Shown: positions 1 to 9,053 of the stretch, piece after piece
Numbering within the stretch: the first letter of the stretch is position 1
How the letters are laid out: the number at the start of each line of letters is the position of its first letter
Assembly (NCBI GenBank): GCA_900316305.1
Contig: ONCM01000002.1
Coordinates: 101,967-165,966, forward strand
DNA: 64,000 nucleotides
From: an uncultured Bacteroidales bacterium
GTDB taxonomy: Bacteria; Bacteroidota; Bacteroidia; Bacteroidales; WCHB1-69
Direction: 5' to 3'
Position numbers and translations under genes: made by a program
The notes under the pieces: generated by a model
Seen by the model: only the letters and a program-made list of their open reading frames with translations
What the model was told of the DNA's origin: nothing
The model's database searches: none

Positions 1-1
1 G

Positions 2-841
2 TATACAAGAATACCTAAAATAGCTGTTCATTCAGAGGCAACTCAAATAAAAACCATCTTATATAAGGATGTTTTCGATGCACTCAGCAGCATGAAAGGA
101 ATAGATGAGAATTCATCAAAAAACATTCTTGTGAAAGTTCTGTCGGCACTGCACTTTCGTTCCGATGGTTTCGACCCCATCTTACATTACAATCAACTTC
201 GTCAACTTGTAGAACATTTGTTTAGGGCTTGTAATGAAATAGGCTTAGTTCCAGACCAATGCATCCCCAAAGGAGAGGTAAATCTTACTCAATCTTCATT
301 GTACTTGGCTGGTAAAGATGCTGGGATTGTTGGTGTTAGATACGGAGGAGATGACGGACGAATTGTTCCTGAGCATATAGAAAAAGAGATCCGTTCGGTT
401 TTGGATTTAGGAAATGTTAATTCCCATACTATTGAATTAGACGAGAATGACAAACAGAAACTTGAAGAGTTTTTCAGGACAGCTAATTCAAAGTACATTG
501 TTTTTAGTCTCGCTCTGCAATTGTGCGATGTGGTTGTTTGGCTTAAGGATTACATTTCAAATCATAACAACAAGGAAGAGAACCTTAGTAAGTGTCAATT
601 GTTGCCCAAAGACGACCCCGGTGATGTTGATATAGTATTAGAGAATGCTAGAAAAAAATATGAAGGAAATAAGTATATGCCAATTAAAGATAAGGATGGT
701 CTTTGGCATTGTGGGGAATGTTCTGTTATACTTAGAGATACGCATAAAGGCAACATAACCATAGAACAGGTTGTTGAGAACAATGATCCTAAGACAAAAG
801 GAAAATACAAGTTTTTTGTCAAGAAATTCACACACGAATAA
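2..841 (+). CDS. Unknown protein, 5' end outside the window
   Basis: The reading frame is open from base 2, so the gene is cut by the window edge; the first internal ATG is at 92 (249 residues from there). I do not recognise the family. The visible part has a helical segment (LRQLVEHLFRACNEIG), a GNVNSHT stretch about 30 residues further on that recalls HEPN/DUF4145-type proteins without proving it, and a C-terminal stretch with WHCGEC. It ends 15 bases before the remnant of an hsdM start, so it may once have preceded a type I restriction operon. Base composition is A+T-rich like the island cargo. A role in defence is inferred from position only. Confidence 0.6.
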   Translation, partial: YTRIPKIAVHSEATQIKTILYKDVFDALSSMKGIDENSSKNILVKVLSALHFRSDGFDPILHYNQLRQLVEHLFRACNEIGLVPDQCIPKGEVNLTQSSLYLAGKDAGIVGVRYGGDDGRIVPEHIEKEIRSVLDLGNVNSHTIELDENDKQKLEEFFRTANSKYIVFSLALQLCDVVVWLKDYISNHNNKEENLSKCQLLPKDDPGDVDIVLENARKKYEGNKYMPIKDKDGLWHCGECSVILRDTHKGNITIEQVVENNDPKTKGKYKFFVKKFTHE

Positions 842-856
842 ATTTCAATTGGGAAT

Positions 857-991
857 ATGAATAAACAACAGCTCGCCAATAAAATCTGGGCATTGGCCAA
901 TAAAATGAGGTCTAAGATTGATGCCAATGAGCACAAGGACTACATCTTGGGTCAGCCCCTAACGCAAATGAGATACGTTCACCATCCCTGA
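857..991 (+). pseudogene. N-terminal remnant of a second hsdM
   Basis: An ATG at 857 begins MNKQQLANKIWALANKM and continues to DYILG, which matches the typical N-terminus of a type I methyltransferase subunit. After about 32 residues the similarity stops (family members continue with FIFYKYLSE-like sequence) and the frame runs to a TGA at 989-991, inside the copy of the 42-bp direct repeat. The intact hsdM at 1241 has a different N-terminus (MITGKIKSQIDAIW), so this is a fragment of another system, not a duplicate of it. It marks a recombination junction at the left island edge. Confidence 0.75.
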
Positions 992-1014
992 ACCTATCCG
1001 TTGTATTTTTGCCG
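973..1014 (+). repeat. Left copy of 42-bp direct repeat bordering the island
   Basis: The 42 bases are identical to 15234-15275 and in the same orientation; weaker similarity continues about 25 bases further in both copies. Each copy ends in GTATTTTTGCCG, which contains the Bacteroidota promoter -7 element TATTTTTG. The two copies enclose the whole hsd/defence block. Reading it as an integration scar or as a duplicated rmuC promoter is inference. Confidence 0.85.
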
Positions 1015-1053
1015 CCGAAAATCAACGTTATTATTCATCAAAATTTTGGAGTT

Positions 1054-1158
1054 ATGATTATTTACATTCTCATTGGTTGTTTCGGTTGGCTTCTGGAAGC
1101 CGTTGGTGGCGCTTTAATTGGCAAAAATCCTGGAGACTCATTTGGAAAGTGGAAGTAG
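1054..1158 (+). CDS. Possible 34-residue membrane peptide
   Basis: A small frame follows the left repeat (promoter element, then GGAG at 1048-1051 and ATG at 1054). It encodes MIIYILIGCFGWLLEAVGG and then a short polar tail ending in KWK. One hydrophobic helix is visible. It may be a genuine small membrane protein or the decayed start of a longer gene that once used the duplicated promoter; the rmuC gene behind the right repeat also starts with a hydrophobic segment. No family is recognised. Confidence 0.3.
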   Translation: MIIYILIGCFGWLLEAVGGALIGKNPGDSFGKWK

Positions 1159-1205
1159 GTTGCAAAAAACATTGCTTTTCCTGCAACTGTTATTCTGAAA
1201 AATGC

Positions 1206-1213
1206 TACTTTTG
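1206..1213 (+). promoter_or_regulatory. Promoter -7 element for hsdM
   Basis: TACTTTTG matches the Bacteroidota TAnnTTTG element 28 bases before the hsdM start. No gene-coding signal lies between it and the ATG at 1241. Confidence 0.5.
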
Positions 1214-1240
1214 CAAATCAAAACCAAATAATCATCATCT

Positions 1241-2746
1241 ATGATCACCGGTAAAATAAAGTCCCAAATCGATGCCATCTGGAAAAGCTTCTGGACGGGC
1301 GGTATTTCCAACTCCATCGACGTGTTGGAGCAGATGACCTATCTCTTCTTCATGAAGATGCTCGACGATGCACAGCTCAACCAGGAGGCCACTGCACAGG
1401 CGATGGGATTGAAAGATTTTGAGGATCCAAAGGCGGTGTTCAAAAAGGGCAATTGGCATAACCCCGACACCAACAAAGACGTTCCATACAGTAACCTGCG
1501 TTGGAATGTGTTTCGTCAGTTCACACCTGAGAAGATGTTCGATACGGTGCGATTCGATGTGTTTACCTTCATCAAGAATATCAGCAATGACGAGACCTCC
1601 GCTTACAGTCGTTTTATGAACGACGCCGTGTTCCTCATCCAGCAGCCTCGCACGCTGGTGAAGGTGGTGGAGGGCATTCAGGAATTGGACATGAACGACC
1701 GCGACACGATGGGCGATGTGTACGAGTATGTGTTAGGAAAGATGGCGGAATCGGGCACCAACGGACAGTTCCGTACCCCGCGCCACATCATCCGTATGAT
1801 GGTGGAGCTGATGCAGCCCAAGGTGGACGACCGCATTTGCGATCCCGCCATGGGAACAGCTGGTTTCTTGGTGGAAAGTGCCAAATATCTGAAAGCGAAC
1901 TACACCCAGGAGCTGTTGAAGAAGCAGAACTTGACGCATTTCCGTACGGGAATGTTCAGCGGCTTCGACACCGACCCCAAAATGCTGCGTATCGGTTCTA
2001 TGAACCTGATGCTGAACGGAGTGGACAACCCCAACATTGTGGCTCAGGACAGTCTCTCTAACCAAAACACCAAAGAGAGCACCTACACGCTCTGTCTGGC
2101 CAATCCTCCCTTCTCGGGCAGTTTGGATCATGATGTAGTGAACCCCACATTATTGGCGATGACAAGGACGAAGAAGACGGAGTTGTTATTCATTTCGCTC
2201 TTTATCCGCATGTTGGAATTGGGCGGGCGTTGCGCCTCCATTGTGCCTGACGGTGTTTTATTTGGCAACAGTACGGGGCACAAGTCTATTCGAAAGGAGT
2301 TGGTTGACAAGCAATGTCTGCAGGCGGTTATTTCGATGCCTTCTGGGGTGTTCAAACCGTATGCTGGTGTTTCCACTGCCATCCTCATTTTCACGAAAAC
2401 CGACAAGGGCGGCACCGACAAGGTTTGGTTTTACGATATGAAAGCCGACGGCTTCTCGTTGGACGACAAGCGCAACCCGATAGCTGATAACGACATCCCC
2501 GATGTGATTGCCCGTTTCAAGAATTTGACCGCCGAGGAAAACCGCACCCGAAAAGACCAGAGCTTTCTTGTGCCCGTGGAAGAGATCCGCGAGAAAGGCT
2601 ACGACCTTTCCATCAACAAATACAAGGAGGTGGAAAAAGTAAAGGTGGAGTATGAGAAACCGGAGGTGGTGCTGGGAAGGATTGAGGCGTTGCAGAAGGA
2701 AATATCTGAGGCTATCAAAGATTTTAAAGAGATGCTGAAAATATAG
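1241..2746 (+). CDS. hsdM: Type I restriction-modification DNA methyltransferase subunit
   Basis: M subunit of a type I system: it transfers a methyl group from S-adenosylmethionine to adenine in the site chosen by HsdS. The N-terminal helical domain (about 1-150) is followed by an N6-adenine methylase fold with SAM motif I DPAMGTAGFL (residue 201 on) and catalytic NPPF at 288-291. The length, 501 residues, is normal. It has its own promoter and is followed after two bases by the SIR2-Argonaute gene rather than by hsdS, which sits 3.2 kb downstream. Composition is richer in G+C than the inserted genes and similar to hsdR, suggesting that hsdM and hsdR are the older frame of the cassette. Confidence 0.95.
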   Translation: MITGKIKSQIDAIWKSFWTGGISNSIDVLEQMTYLFFMKMLDDAQLNQEATAQAMGLKDFEDPKAVFKKGNWHNPDTNKDVPYSNLRWNVFRQFTPEKMFDTVRFDVFTFIKNISNDETSAYSRFMNDAVFLIQQPRTLVKVVEGIQELDMNDRDTMGDVYEYVLGKMAESGTNGQFRTPRHIIRMMVELMQPKVDDRICDPAMGTAGFLVESAKYLKANYTQELLKKQNLTHFRTGMFSGFDTDPKMLRIGSMNLMLNGVDNPNIVAQDSLSNQNTKESTYTLCLANPPFSGSLDHDVVNPTLLAMTRTKKTELLFISLFIRMLELGGRCASIVPDGVLFGNSTGHKSIRKELVDKQCLQAVISMPSGVFKPYAGVSTAILIFTKTDKGGTDKVWFYDMKADGFSLDDKRNPIADNDIPDVIARFKNLTAEENRTRKDQSFLVPVEEIREKGYDLSINKYKEVEKVKVEYEKPEVVLGRIEALQKEISEAIKDFKEMLKI

Positions 2747-2748
2747 TT

Positions 2749-5700
2749 ATGAGTAACCTTGATAGTTTGATATTGCCATTTGATGCATTTGTGCGTTCTT
2801 TCAAACAGAACAAAGATGTTTCCAATTCATTTCTGATAGGAGCAGGAACTTCCATTAGTTCCGGCATTCAATCAGCGAATGATTGTATTTGGGAATGGAA
2901 AAAGGATATATATTGTTCCAATAATAACAATACAAGCAGGATAATCCAGAATTATAAAACAGATATTGTACAGAAGATTATTCAAGAATGGTTGGATAAA
3001 CAAGGTTGCTATCCACAATTAGGCGATGATAGTGAATACTCATTTTATGTAGAGCAAGCATATCCAATTGAAGGCGATAGAGTCAAATATTTTACCGGTC
3101 TTTCAAAAGATAAAACACCTTATGTGGGTTATAAATTACTTTGTTTGTTGAACAAATACGGTGTGATCAAATCTGTATGGTCTACGAATTTTGATGGTCT
3201 GGTTCCAAGAGCGGCACAACAACTTAACATAACGCCTATTGAGATTAACTTGGATAACGAGGATAGGATTTATAGGAATGCTTGTGATTCGGAATTGCTT
3301 TATATTGCATTGCATGGAGACTATAAATATTCAAAACTTAAAAACACTTCAAAAGAATTAGATACACAAAGTGGCATTTTCGTAAATGCATTAAAACGCT
3401 ATTTTGTGGACAAAAATCTAATCGTATGTGGTTATAGTGGACGTGACGGATCTCTAATGGCTGCTCTGACTTCTGCATTTTCAGAAAAAGGTTCTGGGCG
3501 TGTATATTGGTGTGGATATGGAGCAGAAATTCCGAAGAATGTTAGTGATTTTTTGCATACAGTAAAGGATGCGGGTCGAGATGTTTACTACATCCCAACG
3601 GATGGGTTTGATAAGACTATGATTTCTCTTGCAAAAGCCTGTGTGGAAGATGACAACACGAAAGCATCTGAAGTGAATGAAGTCTTGAAATGTGTTGATA
3701 CGAAGGATTCCCTTACAACTACATTCCAAGTTAATTATACAAAGAAAGACAAATATCTAAAAAGCAATCTCTATCCTGTAACTATTCCCAAAGAAACTTT
3801 TGTGTTGGATATCGGTTTTAAAGCAGAAGAAAGGCCGTGGAGATTATTAAAAGATTTGACGAAAAATCATCCAATTATTGCTGTCCCGTTTAAGAAAAAA
3901 GTCTATGCTTTTTCTACTCATACGGAATTAAGCTCTGTATTTGGAAGTCGTTTGAAAGACACTATTCGTAGAGAACCAATTTCTATAAATGATCTTCAAT
4001 CCGTTTCAACTTTTAAAAGTTTGTGTTTGTCGTCCATTCTTTATGGACTTGCTTCTAACAAGGGATTAAATACAGACAAAAAACATAAGATTTGGAAAAC
4101 ACAACCAAAACAAACCACTTCTTCAGGAGCGAAAGTGTACGAGGCAATAGAGTGTAATCTTGTTTTCAAAGAAAACGCGAAATATGTTTTATTGTCTTTA
4201 AAACCATCATTATGGATTGATGATAAAACAAAAATAACCAAAGAAGAACGATTAAGGATAAGTACTGGTTATTTGAACCCACTGCGCAATAAAGTTTATG
4301 ATGACAAACTGATTGAATGGGAAAATTTGCTTTTTGGACAGAATACACGAATTTCAATTGACATTCCTTTGAATTCTCAAAGTGATTTCAAGTTTGCTAT
4401 CAGTAGGAATCGAGCGTATGCCTCTGTCGGTGTTTTGGACACAAACTATCGTTCGTTCCAACCAAATGGATTTGATGAAAAAAAATTGCTACACAAAGGG
4501 GTTCAATTGCTGGAACCTCAATTAGAATTTGTAAATGTCGCAGGTTCTATTTCAAGAGACTATCATCCCATGCGCGGATTGACAAATCACAAACCGTATG
4601 ATTCGCTGCTAAATGAAAAGTTTTTTTCTCAATCTATAGATTTGGGCGTTATTTGTCCTAATTCTAAATCAAACCATATCTATAATTTTCTAAACAATCT
4701 CAATAGAACAATAAAGACGGATGATAAATCAGATTATGTTATCCATTACAATGGTTTTTCTGCGGTTTACAACACCAACCTCAACATTCCTAATCTTGGA
4801 TCAGATAGATGGTGTGCTATCAACGAGATACAAACAGACTCCTTTAAACTTGCTCAAGATATTTGCAAAAAAATAGAGGACTTATACAGCAACCATACAG
4901 GAATTGTAATCACTGTGTTTATCCCGCAACAATGGGAAGTGTTTAGGTCTTTCAAGAAAGATGGTGAAGAGTTTGACCTGCACGATTATATAAAAGCATT
5001 TGCTGCCCAAAGAAATATTGCCACTCAAATTATAGAAGAAACCACACTGTATGACACAAAATCATTATGTCAAATTATATGGTGGCTTTCGTTGGCTTTT
5101 TATGTAAAAGCAATGCGTACACCTTGGACATTGGCAAATATGTCGCCAGACACGGCTTTCGCCGGTATTGGGTATGGGATAAAGAAGAATCCATCGGGAA
5201 AATCTGAAATTGTTTTGGGATGCAGTCATATTTATAATGCAAAAGGTGAGGGTTTGAAATACAAATTGTCGAAGGTGGAAAATCCTGTTTTTGACCGCAA
5301 GAAGAATCCCTTTTTAACATACGACGAGGCGTTTAAGTTGGGTGTGTCAATTAGGGAATTGTTTATGCAATCTATGAATGAGTTGCCCAAACGTGTTGTC
5401 GTTCATAAACGCACACCATTTAAACAGGACGAGATAAAAGGTATTACTGATGCTTTGAAACGAGCAGGCATTGATGATGTTGATCTAGTTGAAATCAACA
5501 TTGAGGACAGTTTCCGTTTTATGGCACAGAGAATCAATTATGGCAATATGGAAACTGATGGATTCCCACTGTCTCGCGGAACTTGCATTCAGATAGCGCC
5601 ATATCAGGCGTTGTTATGGACGCACGGAATCGTTCCTTCGGTAAAAAATGTTACTCGTAATTATTATGCTGGAGGAAGAAGCATCCCTGCACCATTGAAG

Positions 5701-5898
5701 ATTGTAAAGCATTATGGGAAGGGAGATTTATATACGATAGCGAATGAGATTCTTGGCTTTACCAAAATGAATTGGAATTCGTTTAACTTATATACCAAAC
5801 TGCCAGCGACATTGGATAGTTCTGCGATTTTGGCAAGAGTGGGAAAACTTTTGTCGAAATATGAAGGTAAGACTTATGATTATCGTTACTTTATTTGA
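2749..5898 (+). CDS. SIR2-APAZ-like / short Argonaute (MID-PIWI) fusion
   Basis: A 1049-residue fusion. Residues about 20-300 form a SIR2 domain: GAGTS at 31-35, STNFD at 145-149, a catalytic-type His in ALHGD (H189) and GYSGRD at 228-233. A middle region of about 300 residues is where an APAZ/N-like domain would be expected. Residues about 650-800 match the MID domain of short prokaryotic Argonautes, with H745, K749, Q760 and K787 in the positions of the guide 5'-phosphate pocket and the motif KAMRTPW. The PIWI region follows, but the usual GxD reads GIGYG (806-810) and the HRDG-like motif reads HKRTPF (886 on), so slicing residues appear lost. In SPARSA-type systems a SIR2-APAZ protein paired with inactive Argonaute depletes NAD after guided recognition of invader nucleic acid; this role is inferred here. 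Base composition is A+T-rich, unlike hsdM. Confidence 0.85.
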   Translation: MSNLDSLILPFDAFVRSFKQNKDVSNSFLIGAGTSISSGIQSANDCIWEWKKDIYCSNNNNTSRIIQNYKTDIVQKIIQEWLDKQGCYPQLGDDSEYSFYVEQAYPIEGDRVKYFTGLSKDKTPYVGYKLLCLLNKYGVIKSVWSTNFDGLVPRAAQQLNITPIEINLDNEDRIYRNACDSELLYIALHGDYKYSKLKNTSKELDTQSGIFVNALKRYFVDKNLIVCGYSGRDGSLMAALTSAFSEKGSGRVYWCGYGAEIPKNVSDFLHTVKDAGRDVYYIPTDGFDKTMISLAKACVEDDNTKASEVNEVLKCVDTKDSLTTTFQVNYTKKDKYLKSNLYPVTIPKETFVLDIGFKAEERPWRLLKDLTKNHPIIAVPFKKKVYAFSTHTELSSVFGSRLKDTIRREPISINDLQSVSTFKSLCLSSILYGLASNKGLNTDKKHKIWKTQPKQTTSSGAKVYEAIECNLVFKENAKYVLLSLKPSLWIDDKTKITKEERLRISTGYLNPLRNKVYDDKLIEWENLLFGQNTRISIDIPLNSQSDFKFAISRNRAYASVGVLDTNYRSFQPNGFDEKKLLHKGVQLLEPQLEFVNVAGSISRDYHPMRGLTNHKPYDSLLNEKFFSQSIDLGVICPNSKSNHIYNFLNNLNRTIKTDDKSDYVIHYNGFSAVYNTNLNIPNLGSDRWCAINEIQTDSFKLAQDICKKIEDLYSNHTGIVITVFIPQQWEVFRSFKKDGEEFDLHDYIKAFAAQRNIATQIIEETTLYDTKSLCQIIWWLSLAFYVKAMRTPWTLANMSPDTAFAGIGYGIKKNPSGKSEIVLGCSHIYNAKGEGLKYKLSKVENPVFDRKKNPFLTYDEAFKLGVSIRELFMQSMNELPKRVVVHKRTPFKQDEIKGITDALKRAGIDDVDLVEINIEDSFRFMAQRINYGNMETDGFPLSRGTCIQIAPYQALLWTHGIVPSVKNVTRNYYAGGRSIPAPLKIVKHYGKGDLYTIANEILGFTKMNWNSFNLYTKLPATLDSSAILARVGKLLSKYEGKTYDYRYFI

Positions 5899-5906
5899 TT
5901 AGAACT

Positions 5907-7085
5907 ATGAGCAACAATCGGACATATAAGAAACTTGGCGAGCTTGCCACATTCAGCAGAGGACTGACTTTTTCTAAAGCTGATGTTGCAGATGTGTCTT
6001 CAAAGAAAGTCCTTCGTTCAAATAACATTGATTTGAACAGCCATTCGTTGAATTATGGTGATGTAGCATGCTTGAATGAAACTTTTGTGATCCCTGATGA
6101 AAAGAAACTCCATAAAGGAGACATTTTCATCTGTATGTCGAATGGGAGTACACAGCATTTGGGTAAAGTTGCTTTTATTGAGGATGATATAGATTATGCA
6201 TTCGGCGGCTTTATGGGCGCAATTCACCCTAATGTAAAACTTGTCTATCCAAAATATGTGTTCTACTCTTGTTTGTCAACCGAATATCGTAGGTATCTTG
6301 CATCTGTTCTTAATGGCGTTAACATCAACAACTTGAAATGGAGTGAGTTGTCAAACTTTTCCATCCCCGTTCCTCCTCTCGCTACCCAATCCCAAATCGT
6401 CTCCGAACTCGACCTGCTCCAATCCCTCATCGACAAGCAGAAAGCCCAACTCAAGGAATTGGACAACCTCGCACAGGCCTTCTTCTATGATATGTTCGGC
6501 GACCCCGTGGAGAATGAGAAGGGGTGGGAGGTGAAAGATTTAGGAGATTTGTGTGAGGTTTATAGAGGTGGTTCTCCAAGACCGATAGAGCGATTTTTAG
6601 GCGGCACAATACCTTGGATTAAGATTGGTGATGCCACAAAGGGAGATGATATTTATTTACACCAAACGAAAGAACATATTATTGAGGAGGGTCTAAAGAA
6701 GACACGCTATATACATGCGGGAAGTTTGATATTTGCGAATTGTGGGGTTTCTCTAGGTTTTGCTCGGATTATCACTTTTGACGGATGTATTCACGATGGA
6801 TGGTTGGCTTTTGATAATGTTTCAAAAAGCATCGAAAAAGTGTTCTTATTGAAATCGTTGAATTTTTGTACTTCATATTTCAGAAGTATTGCTCCCGATG
6901 GAACGCAACCAAACTTGAATACAGCAATTATGAAATCATTTAAACAAATACTGCCACCATTGCCAATGCAAAAGCTGTATATCGCCAAAATCGAATCAAT
7001 AGAAAAACAAAAAGCAGCCATCAGCAAATCCATAGAAGAGACGCAGAAGCTGTTCGATTATACTATGGATAAATATTTTGGGTAA
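5907..7085 (+). CDS. hsdS: Type I restriction-modification specificity subunit
   Basis: HsdS recognises the bipartite target and holds two HsdM and two HsdR subunits. Two target-recognition domains are visible (about 5-145 and 205-350), each followed by a conserved helix: VPPLATQSQIVSELDLLQS after the first, and LPPLPMQKLY continuing into IESIEKQKAAISKSIEETQK after the second. ATG at 5907 is preferred over an in-frame TTG at 5895 that overlaps the previous stop; the protein is then 392 residues. The central conserved segment (about 6360-6530) is G+C-rich while both recognition domains are A+T-rich, the mosaic expected from domain swapping. The gene starts 8 bases after the SIR2-Argonaute gene and ends 15 bases before the ATPase gene, so the three are probably cotranscribed. 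Confidence 0.93.
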   Translation: MSNNRTYKKLGELATFSRGLTFSKADVADVSSKKVLRSNNIDLNSHSLNYGDVACLNETFVIPDEKKLHKGDIFICMSNGSTQHLGKVAFIEDDIDYAFGGFMGAIHPNVKLVYPKYVFYSCLSTEYRRYLASVLNGVNINNLKWSELSNFSIPVPPLATQSQIVSELDLLQSLIDKQKAQLKELDNLAQAFFYDMFGDPVENEKGWEVKDLGDLCEVYRGGSPRPIERFLGGTIPWIKIGDATKGDDIYLHQTKEHIIEEGLKKTRYIHAGSLIFANCGVSLGFARIITFDGCIHDGWLAFDNVSKSIEKVFLLKSLNFCTSYFRSIAPDGTQPNLNTAIMKSFKQILPPLPMQKLYIAKIESIEKQKAAISKSIEETQKLFDYTMDKYFG

Positions 7086-7100
7086 AAATATAATCGTGAT

Positions 7101-9053
7101 ATGATGCTTACAAACGAACAAAGGGACAATCTTTACAATATTGCAATAACGGAGGTGCAAAATATTCGATTTTCCTCTGATTTTATGAACATCTTGTCAT
7201 CTATTTGGCATGTGTATGAACAAGACGCCACAGGAGAAGACGACAGATTCAGTGTATTAGGCGATGAAATCAGCAAGCATTATGTCCTTAATGATGATTG
7301 GCCTGATGACAAGCTGTTTATTTCGATTTTAAAACTGAAAGACGATGATGAAACATTACTTCGATTTACTCAAGCTATAATTAATTCTCAGGATGATAAT
7401 ATTAATAAAGACATCATTGATCAAATAAATCAGAATGTTCCAGAGGGGATGAGCTTTGAAAAAAGACAAGACAATGGCTATTTGTTTGTTTCGAATAGAA
7501 GATTGTTGCAATTAAACATAGAGCAGGACTTTAAGTTTGTTAAGTGTAATTGCAATTATTCGCACGGGAGTTTAGTATTAGATCATAGGAGTCTTCCTCA
7601 AAATCTTGGTAATAATGTATTCCTACTGGGATATAATAATTGGGATGATTATGGGTATAAAACAACCTTTGCCCTTTATTATAAGGATGAAAAAAATATA
7701 ATCAGTAGAATAGGCTTCTTGAAATTAATGAAGGGTGGTGAACATCACACCAATACGGTCTTAGACGACTCTTTCCATCTCCTTTCTGACGACTTTTGTT
7801 CTCTTGGACAGGATCTTTCGTATTATTCCAAATTGTATGAGCTTTTCAAGGATAAATCCTATGTGATTTTACGGGCACTTCGTGACGCTGCTGTGTATTC
7901 AAATATACATGAAAAATTTGAGCAAGATGAGGGTTTTAAAGTGTCACTAGTAAGAGACAATAGTGCTGAAAAAGCACTACGAGAAGGCCGGTTTATTATC
8001 AATGGTAGGGAAATGAATGATGCTTATTCTTTTACTTATTTATACAAGCCCGAATATTATACAGATATGGATGCTGATTTTGTAAGAATACCATTTCAAT
8101 TTCAGTATCAATGCAAACCATTTGAGAGAGTTTATGGCCTTATTGGAGAAAACGGCGTCGGGAAAACAACATTAATCAACAATGTCATTTCTTCTTTAAC
8201 AGATACGGGAAATGAAGGATTTGAGGAATTGCGCCCGATTTTCAGCAAAGTAATGGCTATTTCGTACTCTCCGTTTGATTCTGTTCCCACCACAATACCA
8301 GGTTCGGTCGTTGATTATCTATATTGTGGCTTGCTTGAAAACGAAAACACAATATTGTCAAAAGAAAAACAATATGAAAGATTGAGAGCCAACATCAGGA
8401 CAATAAACAAACGTAATTCTTTAAAAGAACATTTTTGTGAAATATGGTTGAATATCATGAAAGATGTTTTTCCAAATAGTGTTATTCAATCGTTTTATAC
8501 ACGCGCAGATGGTCTTTTATCTCTACAAGAAGATGAGATATATAAGGCCTGTATACTAATGAGTTCTGGCGAGACCATTTTCCTTTATGTTATTTCAGAC
8601 ATTATTGCAAACATCCGACACGATACTTTATTACTATTTGATGAACCAGAACAGCATTTACATCCTCATGGAATAATGCAACTTATCAGAGCCATCTATA
8701 CTATTCTTGAAAAGTTTGAATCATACGCTATTATTGCAACGCACTCTCCGTTGGTTATTAGAGAAATGCTTTCAAAGAATGTTTTTGTATTTAATAGAGA
8801 AGAGAACTATTTACATGTTGCAAAGATTGGAATTGAAAGTTTTGGGGAGGATATTGCCATTTTGAATGATATAGTTTTTAAGAATCGTTCAGAGAACAAA
8901 CAATACGAAAAATACATTTCCGAATTAGTGGAAGACAGCGATAACTACAATGAAGTTGTTGCTATACTTCAGAACGAGCACAATGAGCTTGGATTGAATA
9001 CTCGATTGCTGATTCAAAGTGCATTTGAGAAAAAAGAAGGAGGTCTCGCATGA
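7101..9053 (+). CDS. Septu-like AAA ATPase (PtuA-type)
   Basis: A 650-residue SMC/ABC-like ATPase. The Walker A motif GENGVGKTT begins near residue 349, the signature SSGE is near 489, and Walker B LLLFDEPEQHLHP contains D514 and E515; THSP follows as the switch motif. The roughly 340 residues before Walker A are long and of unknown fold, with part of the ATPase core perhaps included. The stop overlaps the start of the HNH gene by four bases (ATGA), so the two products are probably partners. ATPase plus HNH is the composition of Septu (PtuA and PtuB), where the ATPase controls the nuclease. A retron-type or Rlo-type pairing is the main alternative. Confidence 0.75.
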   Translation: MMLTNEQRDNLYNIAITEVQNIRFSSDFMNILSSIWHVYEQDATGEDDRFSVLGDEISKHYVLNDDWPDDKLFISILKLKDDDETLLRFTQAIINSQDDNINKDIIDQINQNVPEGMSFEKRQDNGYLFVSNRRLLQLNIEQDFKFVKCNCNYSHGSLVLDHRSLPQNLGNNVFLLGYNNWDDYGYKTTFALYYKDEKNIISRIGFLKLMKGGEHHTNTVLDDSFHLLSDDFCSLGQDLSYYSKLYELFKDKSYVILRALRDAAVYSNIHEKFEQDEGFKVSLVRDNSAEKALREGRFIINGREMNDAYSFTYLYKPEYYTDMDADFVRIPFQFQYQCKPFERVYGLIGENGVGKTTLINNVISSLTDTGNEGFEELRPIFSKVMAISYSPFDSVPTTIPGSVVDYLYCGLLENENTILSKEKQYERLRANIRTINKRNSLKEHFCEIWLNIMKDVFPNSVIQSFYTRADGLLSLQEDEIYKACILMSSGETIFLYVISDIIANIRHDTLLLFDEPEQHLHPHGIMQLIRAIYTILEKFESYAIIATHSPLVIREMLSKNVFVFNREENYLHVAKIGIESFGEDIAILNDIVFKNRSENKQYEKYISELVEDSDNYNEVVAILQNEHNELGLNTRLLIQSAFEKKEGGLA

